DNA of 64,000 nt from an uncultured Anaerolineae bacterium (GCA_938049385.1 CALIBQ010000004.1:1-64000), one strand, 5' to 3'; positions 1 to 11,074 are shown, counted from the first letter of the stretch. Made by a program: numbers and translations. The notes: a model not told the origin generated them from the letters alone.

Positions 1-664
1 GACCGGGAATTTAGCTATGGGGAGCTTCTGGAAACGCTTCAAGAGGCTGGGATGCATTTTGTGATCCGTTTGAATGCTTCTCGGCATCCGACTTTCACGG
101 GGGAGGAGGGGGAGGAGGGGACGCTGGCGATTGCGCCGGGGGGAGCGGAAGACCTATCGGGGGCTGTATTACAGGGGGAAGGTTCGGGTGAACGTGGCGG
201 GGGAGTGACGGAAGGGGCTGGAGGAGCCGTTATGGGTGATCACCGATTTGGAACCGGAGGAGGGGCTGGCGATCTATCGGCAGAGGATGAAGGTGGAAGA
301 ATGTTTTAAGGATCTCAAGGATTTGCTTTCGTTGGAGAAGATTATGAACAAAAAGCAGGAGAACATGGAGAAGATGGTGGCGATGGTTTTGATGGCGTAT
401 GCCCTTGGGCTTTTGGTGGGGGAGGAGTTACGGGATCTGGTATATGGTCCAGTTCCCAGGGACGGAGGGTTCGAAAGCTCCGAGGACCAGCTTCGGGGGA
501 AAAATCCGCGTCCTGAGGGGAAGCGATGGCATCTGTACTCTGGCTTATTTGTGTTGCTCAAGCAGAAGGTCCGGGTGGACAGTCGGATCCTCCGCCAGCT
601 CGTGAACCGGGTCCTGGAGTTCTTCCGAGGGTTAATCCTCGGGGATGTCCGAACTCATATCTGA
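1..664 (+). pseudogene. IS4-family transposase remnant, frameshifted, cut by window edge
   Basis: The 3' part of a DDE transposase. The IS4 signature Y-(2)-R-(3)-E-(6)-K is visible in full in the downstream reading frame (Y, R, E and K within the stretch starting IYRQRMKVEE, around 275-320). The upstream part begins DREFSYGELL in frame 1 and moves to frame 2 at a run of six G at 138-143, where five would keep the frame. A TGA at 206-208 then interrupts the downstream frame where Trp would fit. Two lesions make it a probable pseudogene, though a sequencing slip in the G run is possible. The 5' end lies outside the window and I could not see a clear terminal inverted repeat after 664. Confidence 0.8.
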
Positions 665-681
665 AGGTCAGCTTTCTACAA

Positions 682-710
682 TTGACGCCCCATCCAAATC
701 CTGTTATAAT
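682..710 (+). promoter_or_regulatory. Sigma-70 type promoter (TTGACG-N17-TATAAT)
   Basis: TTGACG at 682-687 and a perfect TATAAT at 705-710 are separated by 17 bp. Transcription would begin near 717 and run about 245 nt before the dockerin/cohesin gene at 962, so the mRNA would have a long 5' leader. Nothing coding is evident in 717-961. Confidence 0.7.
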
Positions 711-909
711 AGATCATGATGCTGATCTGCCGCGCAGTGCAGCGCGCCCAAGCAAATGCGCCCCAATTCGGTCCAGTATGGATCGTCCCTATCGTCCATG
801 AAGCGGCCAATCGTTTGAGCAACCCCCTGGTGCTGTGGGCCGAGATTCGATGGTGGATGCGTATGCCAGCATCCATCGCGCCCCTCTCTGCGAATAATGG
901 GCCTTTCTC

Positions 910-927
910 CCAGCCTCGGTAGGCTGG
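910..927 (+). promoter_or_regulatory. Hairpin in the 5' leader just before the ribosome-binding site
   Basis: CCAGCCT and AGGCTGG form a perfect 7-bp stem with a CGGT loop, 19 nt before the AAGGAGG that precedes the start at 962. It has no T-run, so it is not a typical terminator. It may protect the mRNA or influence translation, which is inference only. Confidence 0.4.
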
Positions 928-961
928 CCGCAACCGCTCTTTGCAGAAGGAGGTGGAATTG

Positions 962-2125
962 ATGGACCGAACTGCGACGGTAAGACTGCGGTCTATCCCG
1001 CGCGGGGTCTGCGCGGCGCTCTTCGTGCTCATAGGCCTGCTCCTTATTGCACTGCTGTCCCTCAACGCGCCGGCCTGGGCACGCCCGTATTCGGCAGACG
1101 GCATTTTCCCCATGGTGCACGGGACCGTTCATCTTCAGGGCAGGCCGGCCCCGCCGGCCCCCTCCTGGTCCGTACCCCTGGCGGTCATGCTGGAGTGCGG
1201 CGTCAGCACTCTGCCCGGCGTTTACAACTACAGCGTGACGACAGACCAGACCGGCCACTTCACCTTCACCCATGTGGTTTCATATACTTCCACATGTGAC
1301 TTCCGGGTGAAAAACCCGCACACCCTGCGCAATGTCAAGTACAGCGTCACCATCAACGCCGGCGATAATTATGTCAATCTCGGCACCCTGCGCGAGGGAG
1401 ACGCCAACAACGACAACCGCGTCTCCCTGGTGGACTTCTTTATCCTCGCCACCGCCTACGACACCGGCCCCGGCAACCCCAAGTTCGACCCGCGTGCTGA
1501 CTTCAACGAGAACGACTGGATCGAGATCGCTGACTTTTCCCTGCTGGCCACCAACTACGACCTCGCGGGTGATATCCCGGTCAGCATGCCGGCCGCCGCT
1601 TGGAATGCCAGCACAACCGCCACGGTCACGCTGAAACTGGTGCCGGCATACTGGGCCGCACCAGTCGGGGACGTCTTCATGGTGGACATCCGCCTGAATC
1701 CACGCGGGCAACCGTTCCAAGGCGTGGCCGCCTTTCTGACGTTCAACCCGGCGGAACTGCAGGTGGTGGACGCGCTGGGCAACCCAGCATCGGAGATCGA
1801 GGACAGCGGCAACCTGCCCGTTGTGATCCGCAATCAGGCGGATAACAGCACCGGGGAGATCAACTTCAGCGCCGGCATCCTGGAGGGCACCCCGCCGGCG
1901 GAGGAATTTTCGCTGGCGAGGATATACTTCAAGGCCGTGGGCGTCAATATCGCCGGCAGTCCTGTGGCATTCATAGTGCAGGACTATCCTCCCAAGACCG
2001 GAGTCACCTACGGCGGCTATTACCTGCCGCTGGAGGTCCAGGACATGACAGCCCGGCTGGGAGAAGTGCGCATCCTCTGGCCACTCTTCAAGCGCAGGGC
2101 ATCTACACTGCCAGAAATTCCTTGA
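962..2125 (+). CDS. Secreted protein with dockerin-like and cohesin-like modules
   Basis: A 387-residue exported protein. Residues 15-40 form a hydrophobic signal segment ending in an AWA site. Residues about 146-203 carry two calcium-loop repeats of dockerin type (GDANNDNRVSLVDF and DFNENDWIEIADF). Residues about 220-345 resemble a cohesin fold, with strand motifs such as FQGVAAFLTFNPAELQVV. I chose the ATG at 962 over the TTG at 941 because AAGGAGG lies eight bases upstream of it. Finding a dockerin and a cohesin in one chain outside a cellulosome is unusual but has been seen in Chloroflexota and archaea. The role is probably surface attachment or assembly of an extracellular complex; the ligand is unknown. 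Confidence 0.75.
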   Translation: MDRTATVRLRSIPRGVCAALFVLIGLLLIALLSLNAPAWARPYSADGIFPMVHGTVHLQGRPAPPAPSWSVPLAVMLECGVSTLPGVYNYSVTTDQTGHFTFTHVVSYTSTCDFRVKNPHTLRNVKYSVTINAGDNYVNLGTLREGDANNDNRVSLVDFFILATAYDTGPGNPKFDPRADFNENDWIEIADFSLLATNYDLAGDIPVSMPAAAWNASTTATVTLKLVPAYWAAPVGDVFMVDIRLNPRGQPFQGVAAFLTFNPAELQVVDALGNPASEIEDSGNLPVVIRNQADNSTGEINFSAGILEGTPPAEEFSLARIYFKAVGVNIAGSPVAFIVQDYPPKTGVTYGGYYLPLEVQDMTARLGEVRILWPLFKRRASTLPEIP

Positions 2126-2140
2126 TCAGGCCTAAACACA

Positions 2141-2168
2141 GTAGGGGGCACAGCGGTGTGCCCCCTAC
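2141..2168. terminator. Bidirectional terminator-like hairpin
   Basis: GTAGGGGGCACA pairs perfectly with TGTGCCCCCTAC around a GCGG loop (12-bp stem). It sits between the convergent genes ending at 2125 and 2218. The flanking T-tract is short, so termination strength is uncertain. Confidence 0.65.
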
Positions 2169-2217
2169 AATTTCCCCGCAATGAAACCTTACGATCCCAT
2201 CGGTCCTGTTACCCACG

Positions 2218-3621
2218 CTAATGGGATTTCCGCACCAGCGGGAACAACAACGACATCCCCGGCACCACAAAGCTCCAGAAGGTTACGCGCACCGGCAGGC
2301 CGCTCACCGATTGTCCGCCGGTCACTCCCAGCACATAGCCGGTCCGTGGAGTGAACGGCTCATGGTGGATGACCGCCTTGCGGTAGCCCATCACGCTGGT
2401 ACCTGCGGCGGTCCCTGGCTCCGACCATTCCACATGATACGGCACCGCCGGCACCAGCAGAAGCTCCACCGTCTCCGTGATCATGGGCGCATCAAACATC
2501 AGCTCGATGGGCGAAAGCGGGTCCATGATGCCGTCCTCGGGGATGGAAGAGCGAACTTCCACCCACTGGGCCGGCGGGGTCGGGGTTGGAGCGACTGGTG
2601 TGCTGGTCGGAGTGGGGGTCGGGGTCCTGGTAGGAGTAGACGTGGGCGTGGGTGTCGGCGCCGGCACGGTCGGCGTCGGGGTCACCTCGCCGGCCCACTG
2701 GTCGCCGATTTCCACATCCCATCGTGTGCCGTCCAGCATAGTCAGGCCCCAATAGTCCGGGCTGGTGGAGACCCAACCGGGCGGATTCTACTCCCGCAGG
2801 AAGTAGAAGCCGGCGCCATAGGTTTGGAAGCAGTGCGGCTCACTGACACCGTCTGTGATGTATGTGCCGATGACTTCATGCAGGGAGTTTGTGAGCGTGA
2901 GTACCGCGCCGGCGACCAACTCCTCCCCAACCTCGCGCAGTTCATTGCCGTTCCGATCGTTGAACACCAGCACGCAAATATTACCAGGAACGGCGGTGGG
3001 GGTTGGCGTAACAGTGGGGGTGGCCGTCGCAGGCGGCGGGGTGGTAACATTCACGCGCGCATTGGTCACCGTGAAAGGCACTGGCTCTCCGCCCTTATAC
3101 ACCTGTACCTGGGTGAAGTTCACCGGAGAGTTGCTGGCCAGTGCCAGCGCCTGGAAATACAGGGTGCACAGGACAAAGGTCCCGGTCACGCCCTGGGAGC
3201 CGAGCTGGCCGGCGTCATACCGCAGTACGCCGGTGGTCCTCCCGATGACCTTCTTAAGGACATAGGGCAGGGTGGTGCCGTTAGTGATGTTGGTGTTATC
3301 CAACACGGCGCCGTTGTAACTCACGATAATGGAAACGGAGTCAATGGGCTGCGCGCCAGTGGCCACCCAGACGGTGAGGGTAAAGGTCTGTCCGAGATAC
3401 ACGTTGGCTGTGGAAGGGGAGAGATAAATCTGCACTGCTCCTGCCGCCTGCGGTATTTCTCCGCTCTGTGCTGGCAGACCGGCCGGCGGCGACCCCCACG
3501 CCGGCGTCATTCCCAGCAAGCTCAGCATGGCCAGCACGCAGACCACCGAGATCACACGCTTGACCCGGGCGTGGATGCGGTTGTTACTTGCCAGGAAAAA
3601 CCGAACTGTGCCTGTTTGCAT
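2218..3621 (-). pseudogene. Secreted cohesin / SdrD-B-like surface protein interrupted by one amber codon
   Basis: The ATG at 3621 has AAAGGAGG just upstream and starts a signal peptide (VISVVCVLAMLSLLG). A cohesin-like domain, a Thr/Pro linker, then an SdrD-B-like Ig fold (FNDRNGNELREVGEEL) follow. The frame meets TAG at 2788-2790 and then continues open in the same frame, reading NPPGWVSTSPDYWG, a typical continuation of the SdrD-B repeat, followed by another Thr/Pro linker and a C-terminal domain ending LLFPLVRKSH. A single GAG-to-TAG change explains the break. The upstream half is 277 residues; the downstream part has an internal ATG at 2739. It may be a recent pseudogene, a truncated but functional secreted cohesin, or a sequencing error. 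Confidence 0.75.
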
Positions 3622-3815
3622 ACTAACTGCCTCCTTTCGCATACCGATCAAATTCGGACGCCAAATACCGGCGGATGCCGCGTGTGGATAAACCGGGCCA
3701 GTACGCAGACGCTGGGACGGATACGTTTGGAGGTCTGCTCTAGGCACCCTCGTCGGTGAACCTGGCAGAATATAGAGGTGGTGGAAGGTAACCGCCGGCG
3801 CGCTCCTCGCCGCTT

Positions 3816-5201
3816 TTATGCACGCCCCTCTTCTTTGCCCAGCGCGGCGTGTAAAGCCTGCCGCAGGGTGCGCGCCCCGATAACCTCCAACCCATTGGGA
3901 GGGGTAAACCCTGTGTGAAGCACCGATTGGGGCAGGATACAGCGTGTGAACCCGAGGCGGGCGGCCTCACTGAGACGGCGCAGGAGATGACTCACCCCGC
4001 GCAGTTCGCCGCTGAGGCCTACCTCACCAATGGTCACCAGGTCGGCCGGCACTGGCCGGTTATAATAACTCGACGCGATCGCCACCGCCACGCTCAAGTC
4101 CGCGGCCGGCTCATTGATCCTCAGCCCACCCACTACATTAACAAAAATATCCTGATCGTGCAACTTCACCCCAACGCGCTTGCTCAGTACCGCCGCCAGC
4201 AGTAGCAAGCGGTTGATATCTACGCCGTTGGCAGTGCGGCGCGGCAGTCCGAAGCTGGTGGGACTGCTGAGCGCCTGGATCTCCACGACGATGGGGCGGG
4301 TGCCCTCCATGGTCACGGCAATGGCCGAGCCGGCCGCGTTGGGGAGCCGTTCTGCTAAAAAGACCTCGGAGGGGTTGGTGACCTCCCGCAGGCCGCTCTC
4401 CGTCATCTCGAACACGCCCACCTCGTTGGTGGAACCGAAGCGGTTCTTCACACTGCGGAGCAGGCGATAGGTATGGAAGCGGTCCCCTTCCAGGTACAGC
4501 ACCGCATCCACGACATGTTCCAGGACGCGCGGGCCGGCAATGGCGCCGGCCTTGGTGACATGTCCCACGAGGAACATGGGGATATTGTGCGCCTTGGCGA
4601 CGCGCAGAAGGTCTGCCGCACACTCGCGCACCTGGGTGACACTGCCGGCGGCTGACTCGACCCGCTCCGTGTACACCGATTGAATGGAATCCACGATGGC
4701 CAACTGCGGTTGGACTTGCTCGATGTGCGCCAAAATCGGCTCCAGGTGCACCTCGGACATCAGCAGGATGTTCCCACTGGTGATGCCCAGCCGCTCAGCG
4801 CGCATCTTGATCTGGCGCAGGGATTCCTCCCCGGAGATATACAGCACGCGACCGCCGGCCTCCGCTACTCCGGCCGCCACCTGTAACAACAGGGTGGATT
4901 TGCCAATGCCCGGGTCACCCCCGATCAAATTCACCGACCCAGGCACCAGCCCGCCTCCCAGCACGCGGTCCAGTTCGGTCATGGGAAGTCGGATGCGGGC
5001 ATCATGCTCCGTATTGACCGCTGTTAAGGGCTGGGGCTCATTGACAGAAAGCAAAACCGGTCGTGAAGGCTCCTTTGGGGAGACCTCCACGACCGTTTCA
5101 ACCAGTGTGTTCCACTCGCCGCAGTCAGGACAGCGCCCCATCCACTTTGCCTGCACCGAGCCGCAGTTCTGGCATACGTAGCGGATGCGCTGTCGGGTCA
5201 T
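3816..5201 (-). CDS. radA: DNA repair protein RadA
   Basis: A 461-residue RadA/Sms branch-migration ATPase that acts in recombinational repair. A four-cysteine zinc finger is at the N-terminus (Cys10, 13, 24, 27). The Walker A motif GGDPGIGKS is near residues 94-102, the RadA-specific KNRFGS motif lies about 150 residues later, and the C-terminal third has the Lon-protease-like fold of the family. Length is normal. The ATG at 5201 is preferred over the TTG at 5207 because GAAGGA precedes it at good spacing. It lies 27 bp downstream of clpC on the same strand, the common clpC-radA arrangement, so the two are probably cotranscribed. Confidence 0.97.
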   Translation of the reverse strand: MTRQRIRYVCQNCGSVQAKWMGRCPDCGEWNTLVETVVEVSPKEPSRPVLLSVNEPQPLTAVNTEHDARIRLPMTELDRVLGGGLVPGSVNLIGGDPGIGKSTLLLQVAAGVAEAGGRVLYISGEESLRQIKMRAERLGITSGNILLMSEVHLEPILAHIEQVQPQLAIVDSIQSVYTERVESAAGSVTQVRECAADLLRVAKAHNIPMFLVGHVTKAGAIAGPRVLEHVVDAVLYLEGDRFHTYRLLRSVKNRFGSTNEVGVFEMTESGLREVTNPSEVFLAERLPNAAGSAIAVTMEGTRPIVVEIQALSSPTSFGLPRRTANGVDINRLLLLAAVLSKRVGVKLHDQDIFVNVVGGLRINEPAADLSVAVAIASSYYNRPVPADLVTIGEVGLSGELRGVSHLLRRLSEAARLGFTRCILPQSVLHTGFTPPNGLEVIGARTLRQALHAALGKEEGRA

Positions 5202-5228
5202 GGGCAAGGTCCTTCGCGCCGGCCGGCC

Positions 5229-7787
<2,559 letters not shown>

Positions 7788-8118
7788 GTATATCCCTCAT
7801 TTCTATCTTGCCATCCAGGGGTCCTGGGTAGCCAACATCCCCGCACCCAGGACAATGTTCACTGTCCCACAGACTGGCGGTCCCGCAGACCATCCACAGT
7901 CCCCTCTAAAATAAAAGGGGCAACCCGGAACCCGCCCTGGCCGCCCCTGACAATCACCGGCACCTCATCCATCCATTTCATTGGCCGTTTCGAGCAGGGG
8001 CCGGCTGGCCTAGTTCCCTCATCGAGCACGCACACGCATCCCAATTCGATTTCTCAATACCTGCTTCCCGCTTGGCCATGCGCCCACTCGATACAGCCCG
8101 AACGGCCCCATTGCTTGA
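7788..8118 (-). other. Intergenic region upstream of clpC with an inverted repeat
   Basis: 331 bp without a convincing gene, between the S1-protein stop and clpC. GTCCTGGGT (7821-7829) and ACCCAGGAC (7845-7853) form a perfect 9-bp inverted repeat separated by 15 bp, 34-66 bases before the clpC start. This spacing suits a repressor operator or an mRNA hairpin. No CIRCE sequence is seen and I could not assign a confident promoter. Confidence 0.4.
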
Positions 8119-9351
8119 TTAGGTATCTTCAGCCTGCTGGTGCTCCTCCTTCAGGCTGTATTCGAGTTCCTGGCGCCAGTCAAAGTCCTCCTCTAATTCC
8201 TCCCGAGCCTGCTTCAGGCTCAATCCGATGCGCCGCTGTTGCGGGTCAATCCGCACAATCTTCACTGGAACCACATCGCCCTCTTTGACCACTTCCCGAG
8301 GATGATTCACCCGCCCGTCGGATAATTCGGAAATGTGAATCAACCCCTCCAAACAATCCGCAATCCGTGCGAATGCGCCAAATGCCATCACCTTGGTAAT
8401 GGTGCCCTGGACGATCTGTCCCACACATAATGACGCTACAGCCTTCTCCCAGGGTTCCGTCTGGAGCTGTCGGATGCTCAGCCCGATGCGCTGTCGTTCG
8501 TAATCCACCTCCAGAACATACACCTCGACTTCCTGGCCCACCTGTACGACCTCGCTGGGGTGATTCACCCGCTCCCAGGAAAGCTCGGAAAGGTGAATCA
8601 GCCCATCGGCGCCGCCGAGATCCACAAACGCTCCGAAGTCGCAGATGCTGGTGACAACGCCGCGGCGGACTTCGCCGACCTGCAGTTGTTCGATAAGCCT
8701 CTGCTTGGCGGCCTGCCGGCTTCCTCGCAGTGCCGCCTTCTCCGATAATATCAGCCGATTGCGGTTGCGGTCCACCTCGATGACCTTGAGTTTCAGCGTT
8801 TTCCCCACCAGACACCGCCAGCGGTTCTCGTCATCCGTGCGGCGGTGCCCTTCGGGGCCGGCCGTCTCACCTGAGACAATCTGGGAGGCCGGCAGGAATC
8901 CCCGCAACCGACCGATATGTACAATCACTCCACCTCGATTACAATCCACCACCCGACCATCGAAGATGGTCTCGGAGCGCATCAGCTCCTCGGCTTTGCG
9001 CCAATCATGATAACTGCGGGCTCGCCGGATGGAGAGGATCACATTGCCATCCACGTCCTCTGGCTTCACCACGTAGACGGGGATGCGGTCCCCAACCCGC
9101 AGTTCCGCCAGCTCCTCCGGCGACATCCGCTCCAGCTCCCTGCTCGGCACCACGCCGTCTGCCTTACAGCCAATATCCACCAGAATTTCTGTGGGCGATA
9201 TGGCGACGATAGTGCCTTCGACGATATCGCCCCGTTCCACTTCGACCACCTCGTCGAAGTTCCTCAGCCATTCCTCGAGAGGGTTGCCGGCCGCCATGGC
9301 CCCGGCGCGCGCGTCGCTGTCGCAGGGCGCTGAAGTCCGTTCTGCTTGCAT
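8119..9351 (-). CDS. rpsA: Four-repeat S1 RNA-binding protein (ribosomal protein S1-like)
   Basis: 410 residues with four S1 oligonucleotide-binding folds at about 40-110, 125-205, 225-295 and 308-380. Typical strand motifs are VDIGCKADGVVP, GAFVDLGGADGLIHLSEL and GAFARIADCLEGLIHISEL. Four-repeat S1 homologues of this size occur in several non-proteobacterial phyla and bind mRNA for translation initiation. The ATG at 9351 is favoured because it lies 37 bp from a strong -10 box; longer readings would begin inside or upstream of the promoter. The ribosome-binding site GGAAGGAGG is about 15 bases away, which is long. The symbol is by domain architecture only. Confidence 0.85.
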   Translation of the reverse strand: MQAERTSAPCDSDARAGAMAAGNPLEEWLRNFDEVVEVERGDIVEGTIVAISPTEILVDIGCKADGVVPSRELERMSPEELAELRVGDRIPVYVVKPEDVDGNVILSIRRARSYHDWRKAEELMRSETIFDGRVVDCNRGGVIVHIGRLRGFLPASQIVSGETAGPEGHRRTDDENRWRCLVGKTLKLKVIEVDRNRNRLILSEKAALRGSRQAAKQRLIEQLQVGEVRRGVVTSICDFGAFVDLGGADGLIHLSELSWERVNHPSEVVQVGQEVEVYVLEVDYERQRIGLSIRQLQTEPWEKAVASLCVGQIVQGTITKVMAFGAFARIADCLEGLIHISELSDGRVNHPREVVKEGDVVPVKIVRIDPQQRRIGLSLKQAREELEEDFDWRQELEYSLKEEHQQAEDT

Positions 9352-9387
9352 AGCCCGCTCTTCGCTCCTCCTTCCGCCTTCACCTTT

Positions 9388-9416
9388 ATTATACCCTGAT
9401 TTTGCGCAAAACGCAA
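9388..9416 (-). promoter_or_regulatory. Promoter of the S1-protein gene with a palindromic spacer
   Basis: On the minus strand, TTGCGT (9411-9416) and TATAAT (9388-9393) are 17 bp apart. The spacer contains the perfect 12-bp palindrome TTTTGCGCAAAA (9400-9411), which overlaps the edge of the -35 box and could bind a dimeric regulator. Confidence 0.7.
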
Positions 9417-9424
9417 CCCTTACT

Positions 9425-10372
9425 TTACTCTCCCATCCCCATCTGCTGACGGAACCACAGCACTGTGCGCGCCAGCCCCTCGTGAAAGCCCACCTTCGGT
9501 TCATAGCCCAGGAGGGCACGGGCTTTGGAGATATCCGCGGCCGAGTGGCGGATATCGCCTGGGCGCGGCGGGGCAAAGATTGGCTCCACCTCGGCTCCGG
9601 TCAGCTCGCGCAGCGTGGAGAAAAGGTCCAGCACGGTGTTGGGCCGGCCGGTGGCGATATTGAATACCTGCCCCGGCGCATGCCTGGCGCGGCAGGCGCG
9701 CAGATTCGCATCCACCACGTTGCTGATGTAGCAGAAATCGCGCGACTGCTGGCCATCCCCGAAAATAGTGGGCGGCTGGCCGCGCAGGAGCGCCGTGATA
9801 AAGCGCGGGATGACAGCCGCGTACGGGGAATCGGGATTTTGGCGCGGGCCAAAGACGTTGAAGTACCGCAGGATAACGGTGGGCAGGCCGTACGTATGAT
9901 AAAAGGCCAAGCAGTACATCTCGCCGGCGGCCTTCGAGGCGCCGTACGGTGAGATAGGTGCCGGCAGCATCGTCTCGACCTTTGTCGCGCCCTCCTGTTC
10001 GCCGTACACCGATGACGAGGAGGCGAAGACGAAGCGCTTGACGCCGGCCTCGCGCGCCGCCACCAGCAGATGCAGGGTGCCGCGCACGTTCGCCGCGTCC
10101 GTGTCCAGCGGCCTTTCGATGGAAAGAGGCACGGAAGGCAAGGCCGCCTGATGCAGGACATAATCCACCCCCTGCACCGCCTCCCGCACCGTGGCCAAAT
10201 CGGTGATATCCCCTTTGATAAAGGTGATCTGGTCCAGCACATCCTGGATATTGGCCAGGTTCCCCGTGGAGAGGTTGTCGAGCACGCGTACCTGTTTGCC
10301 CTGCTGAACCAGGGCGTGGACGATATGGGAGCCGATGAAGCCGGCGCCGCCGGTAACGAGGTAGACTGCCAC
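9425..10372 (-). CDS. NAD-dependent epimerase/dehydratase (UDP-glucose 4-epimerase-like)
   Basis: A 315-residue extended short-chain dehydrogenase acting on nucleotide sugars. The NAD-binding motif VTGGAGFIG is at the very N-terminus, followed by the SSSSVYG serine segment and the YGASK catalytic Tyr/Lys, then a sugar-binding half with FNVFGPRQNP. I chose the GTG at 10372: the promoter at 10404-10432 would start transcription near 10397, downstream of the ATG codons at 10408 and 10402, and an AGTAGGG precedes the GTG at five bases. The exact substrate cannot be read; GalE-like and dTDP-glucose-dehydratase-like enzymes share these motifs. Confidence 0.88.
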   Translation of the reverse strand: MAVYLVTGGAGFIGSHIVHALVQQGKQVRVLDNLSTGNLANIQDVLDQITFIKGDITDLATVREAVQGVDYVLHQAALPSVPLSIERPLDTDAANVRGTLHLLVAAREAGVKRFVFASSSSVYGEQEGATKVETMLPAPISPYGASKAAGEMYCLAFYHTYGLPTVILRYFNVFGPRQNPDSPYAAVIPRFITALLRGQPPTIFGDGQQSRDFCYISNVVDANLRACRARHAPGQVFNIATGRPNTVLDLFSTLRELTGAEVEPIFAPPRPGDIRHSAADISKARALLGYEPKVGFHEGLARTVLWFRQQMGMGE

Positions 10373-10403
10373 GCGAACCCTACTGCGCAGAAATATCCTC
10401 ATG

Positions 10404-10432
10404 AACATACCATCACCCGCCGGCCGTGTCAA
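10404..10432 (-). promoter_or_regulatory. Promoter of the epimerase gene (TTGACA-N17-TATGTT)
   Basis: Minus-strand TTGACA (10427-10432) and TATGTT (10404-10409) are 17 bp apart. It gives a 5' leader of roughly 25 nt to the GTG at 10372 and argues against upstream ATG starts. Confidence 0.65.
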
Positions 10433-10480
10433 CCCGCCGCATACAAGAATGACGCGATCAGCTTCTCCACACCCCCTTAG

Positions 10481-10570
10481 GGCGTTGAAAAAGCCCGGCG
10501 TTGAAACGGCGGCTGTGTTTGCGAAGCCAGCCGGCGCCGGCCGACTTCGCAGATGCTTATCGCGGCTTAT
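10481..10570. repeat. Dispersed palindromic repeat, copy A (partial)
   Basis: Starts GGCGTTGAAAAAGCCC and continues with the GAAAC-GGCGGCTG and GCGAAGCC...GACTTCGC core shared with the intergenic copies at 31651, 40854, 57942 and 60551. The right end is eroded. It lies in a 680-bp intergenic region before the first BMP transporter. Confidence 0.6.
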
Positions 10571-10642
10571 GGAAATCCTGTTTCCGCAACAGTCTTAAGG
10601 TTGGATGGCACAGCGTTATGATTCGGAACCATCTTGCACTTC

Positions 10643-10723
10643 GCCTGGTGCTGAAGCACCAGGCTTACCATGCCAAGCCCCGTAGGGCTTTGCTTCCTAA
10701 GCCGGCGGCTTCCAGCCGCCGGC
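10643..10723. repeat. Cluster of three perfect palindromes
   Basis: Three hairpins follow one another: GCCTGGTGCT/AGCACCAGGC (10643-10664, 2-base loop), AAGCCC/GGGCTT (10675-10690), and GCCGGCGGCT/AGCCGCCGGC (10701-10723, 3-base loop). They are unrelated in sequence but regularly spaced, resembling REP-like clusters. No T-run follows, so I do not call terminators. A further C/G-rich unit at 10791-10840 resembles those at 27311 and 57849. Confidence 0.6.
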
Positions 10724-10894
10724 AAACTCCCGACAAGCGGTCACCAACCTCCTGGGCCAAGTCGAGAGCGGCCAAGAAGGCATCGAACCCTCAACCCCTG
10801 TCCCTTCCCCGTGTAAGGGAAATGGGTGCAGGTGGATAGGGTGTTTTTGAGCTATAGTCACCAACAGTACTGTTTCCACACTCCCCTCGCAAAC

Positions 10895-10923
10895 TTGACG
10901 AGTTGTCCTGCTTGGGTGATAAT
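10895..10923 (+). promoter_or_regulatory. Promoter of the first BMP transporter operon (TTGACG-N17-GATAAT)
   Basis: TTGACG (10895-10900) and GATAAT (10918-10923) are 17 bp apart. Transcription would start near 10930, 25 nt before a short upstream reading frame and about 130 nt before the lipoprotein start. Confidence 0.7.
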
Positions 10924-10954
10924 AGGGGCAGTCGTGTCACAGAAAGGAGGTGCA

Positions 10955-11074
10955 ATGGAGCACAATACAGGGAACCAACGACCGCAGACACGATATCCCC
11001 GATTGTCTCTGCTGGTACTCTGCACCTATTTTTCACACCCAACTTGGAGGAGGACAAAATGCGCAAAATCGTGA
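10955..11074 (+). CDS. Possible 39-residue leader peptide overlapping the lipoprotein start
   Basis: ATG at 10955 follows AAAGGAGG by four bases, a better initiation signal than many genes here. The frame reads MEHNTGNQRPQTRYPRLS and ends at TGA 11072-11074, beyond the lipoprotein ATG at 11059 in another frame. Such an overlap could couple translation. There is no run of one amino acid that would suggest classical attenuation, and I recognise no homologue. It may be fortuitous. Confidence 0.35.
   Translation: MEHNTGNQRPQTRYPRLSLLVLCTYFSHPTWRRTKCAKS

Noticed and set aside
2788-2790. Amber codon as pyrrolysine or read-through
   Set aside because: TAG ends several clearly intact genes here (for example at 12135, 17289 and 36334), no pyl genes are in the window, and the MtmB homologue itself has no amber codon.
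2221-3759. Long open frame (512 codons) antisense to the cohesin pseudogene
   Set aside because: It arises from the GC-rich, Thr/Pro-coding opposite strand. It has no ribosome-binding site or recognisable domain, while the opposite strand has signal peptide and domain motifs.
8040-8100. Minus-strand sequence resembling a tRNA D-arm (GGCCAAGCGGGAAGC) with weak acceptor pairing
   Set aside because: No anticodon arm fits between the arms and the T-loop consensus is lost; at most a relic, more likely chance.
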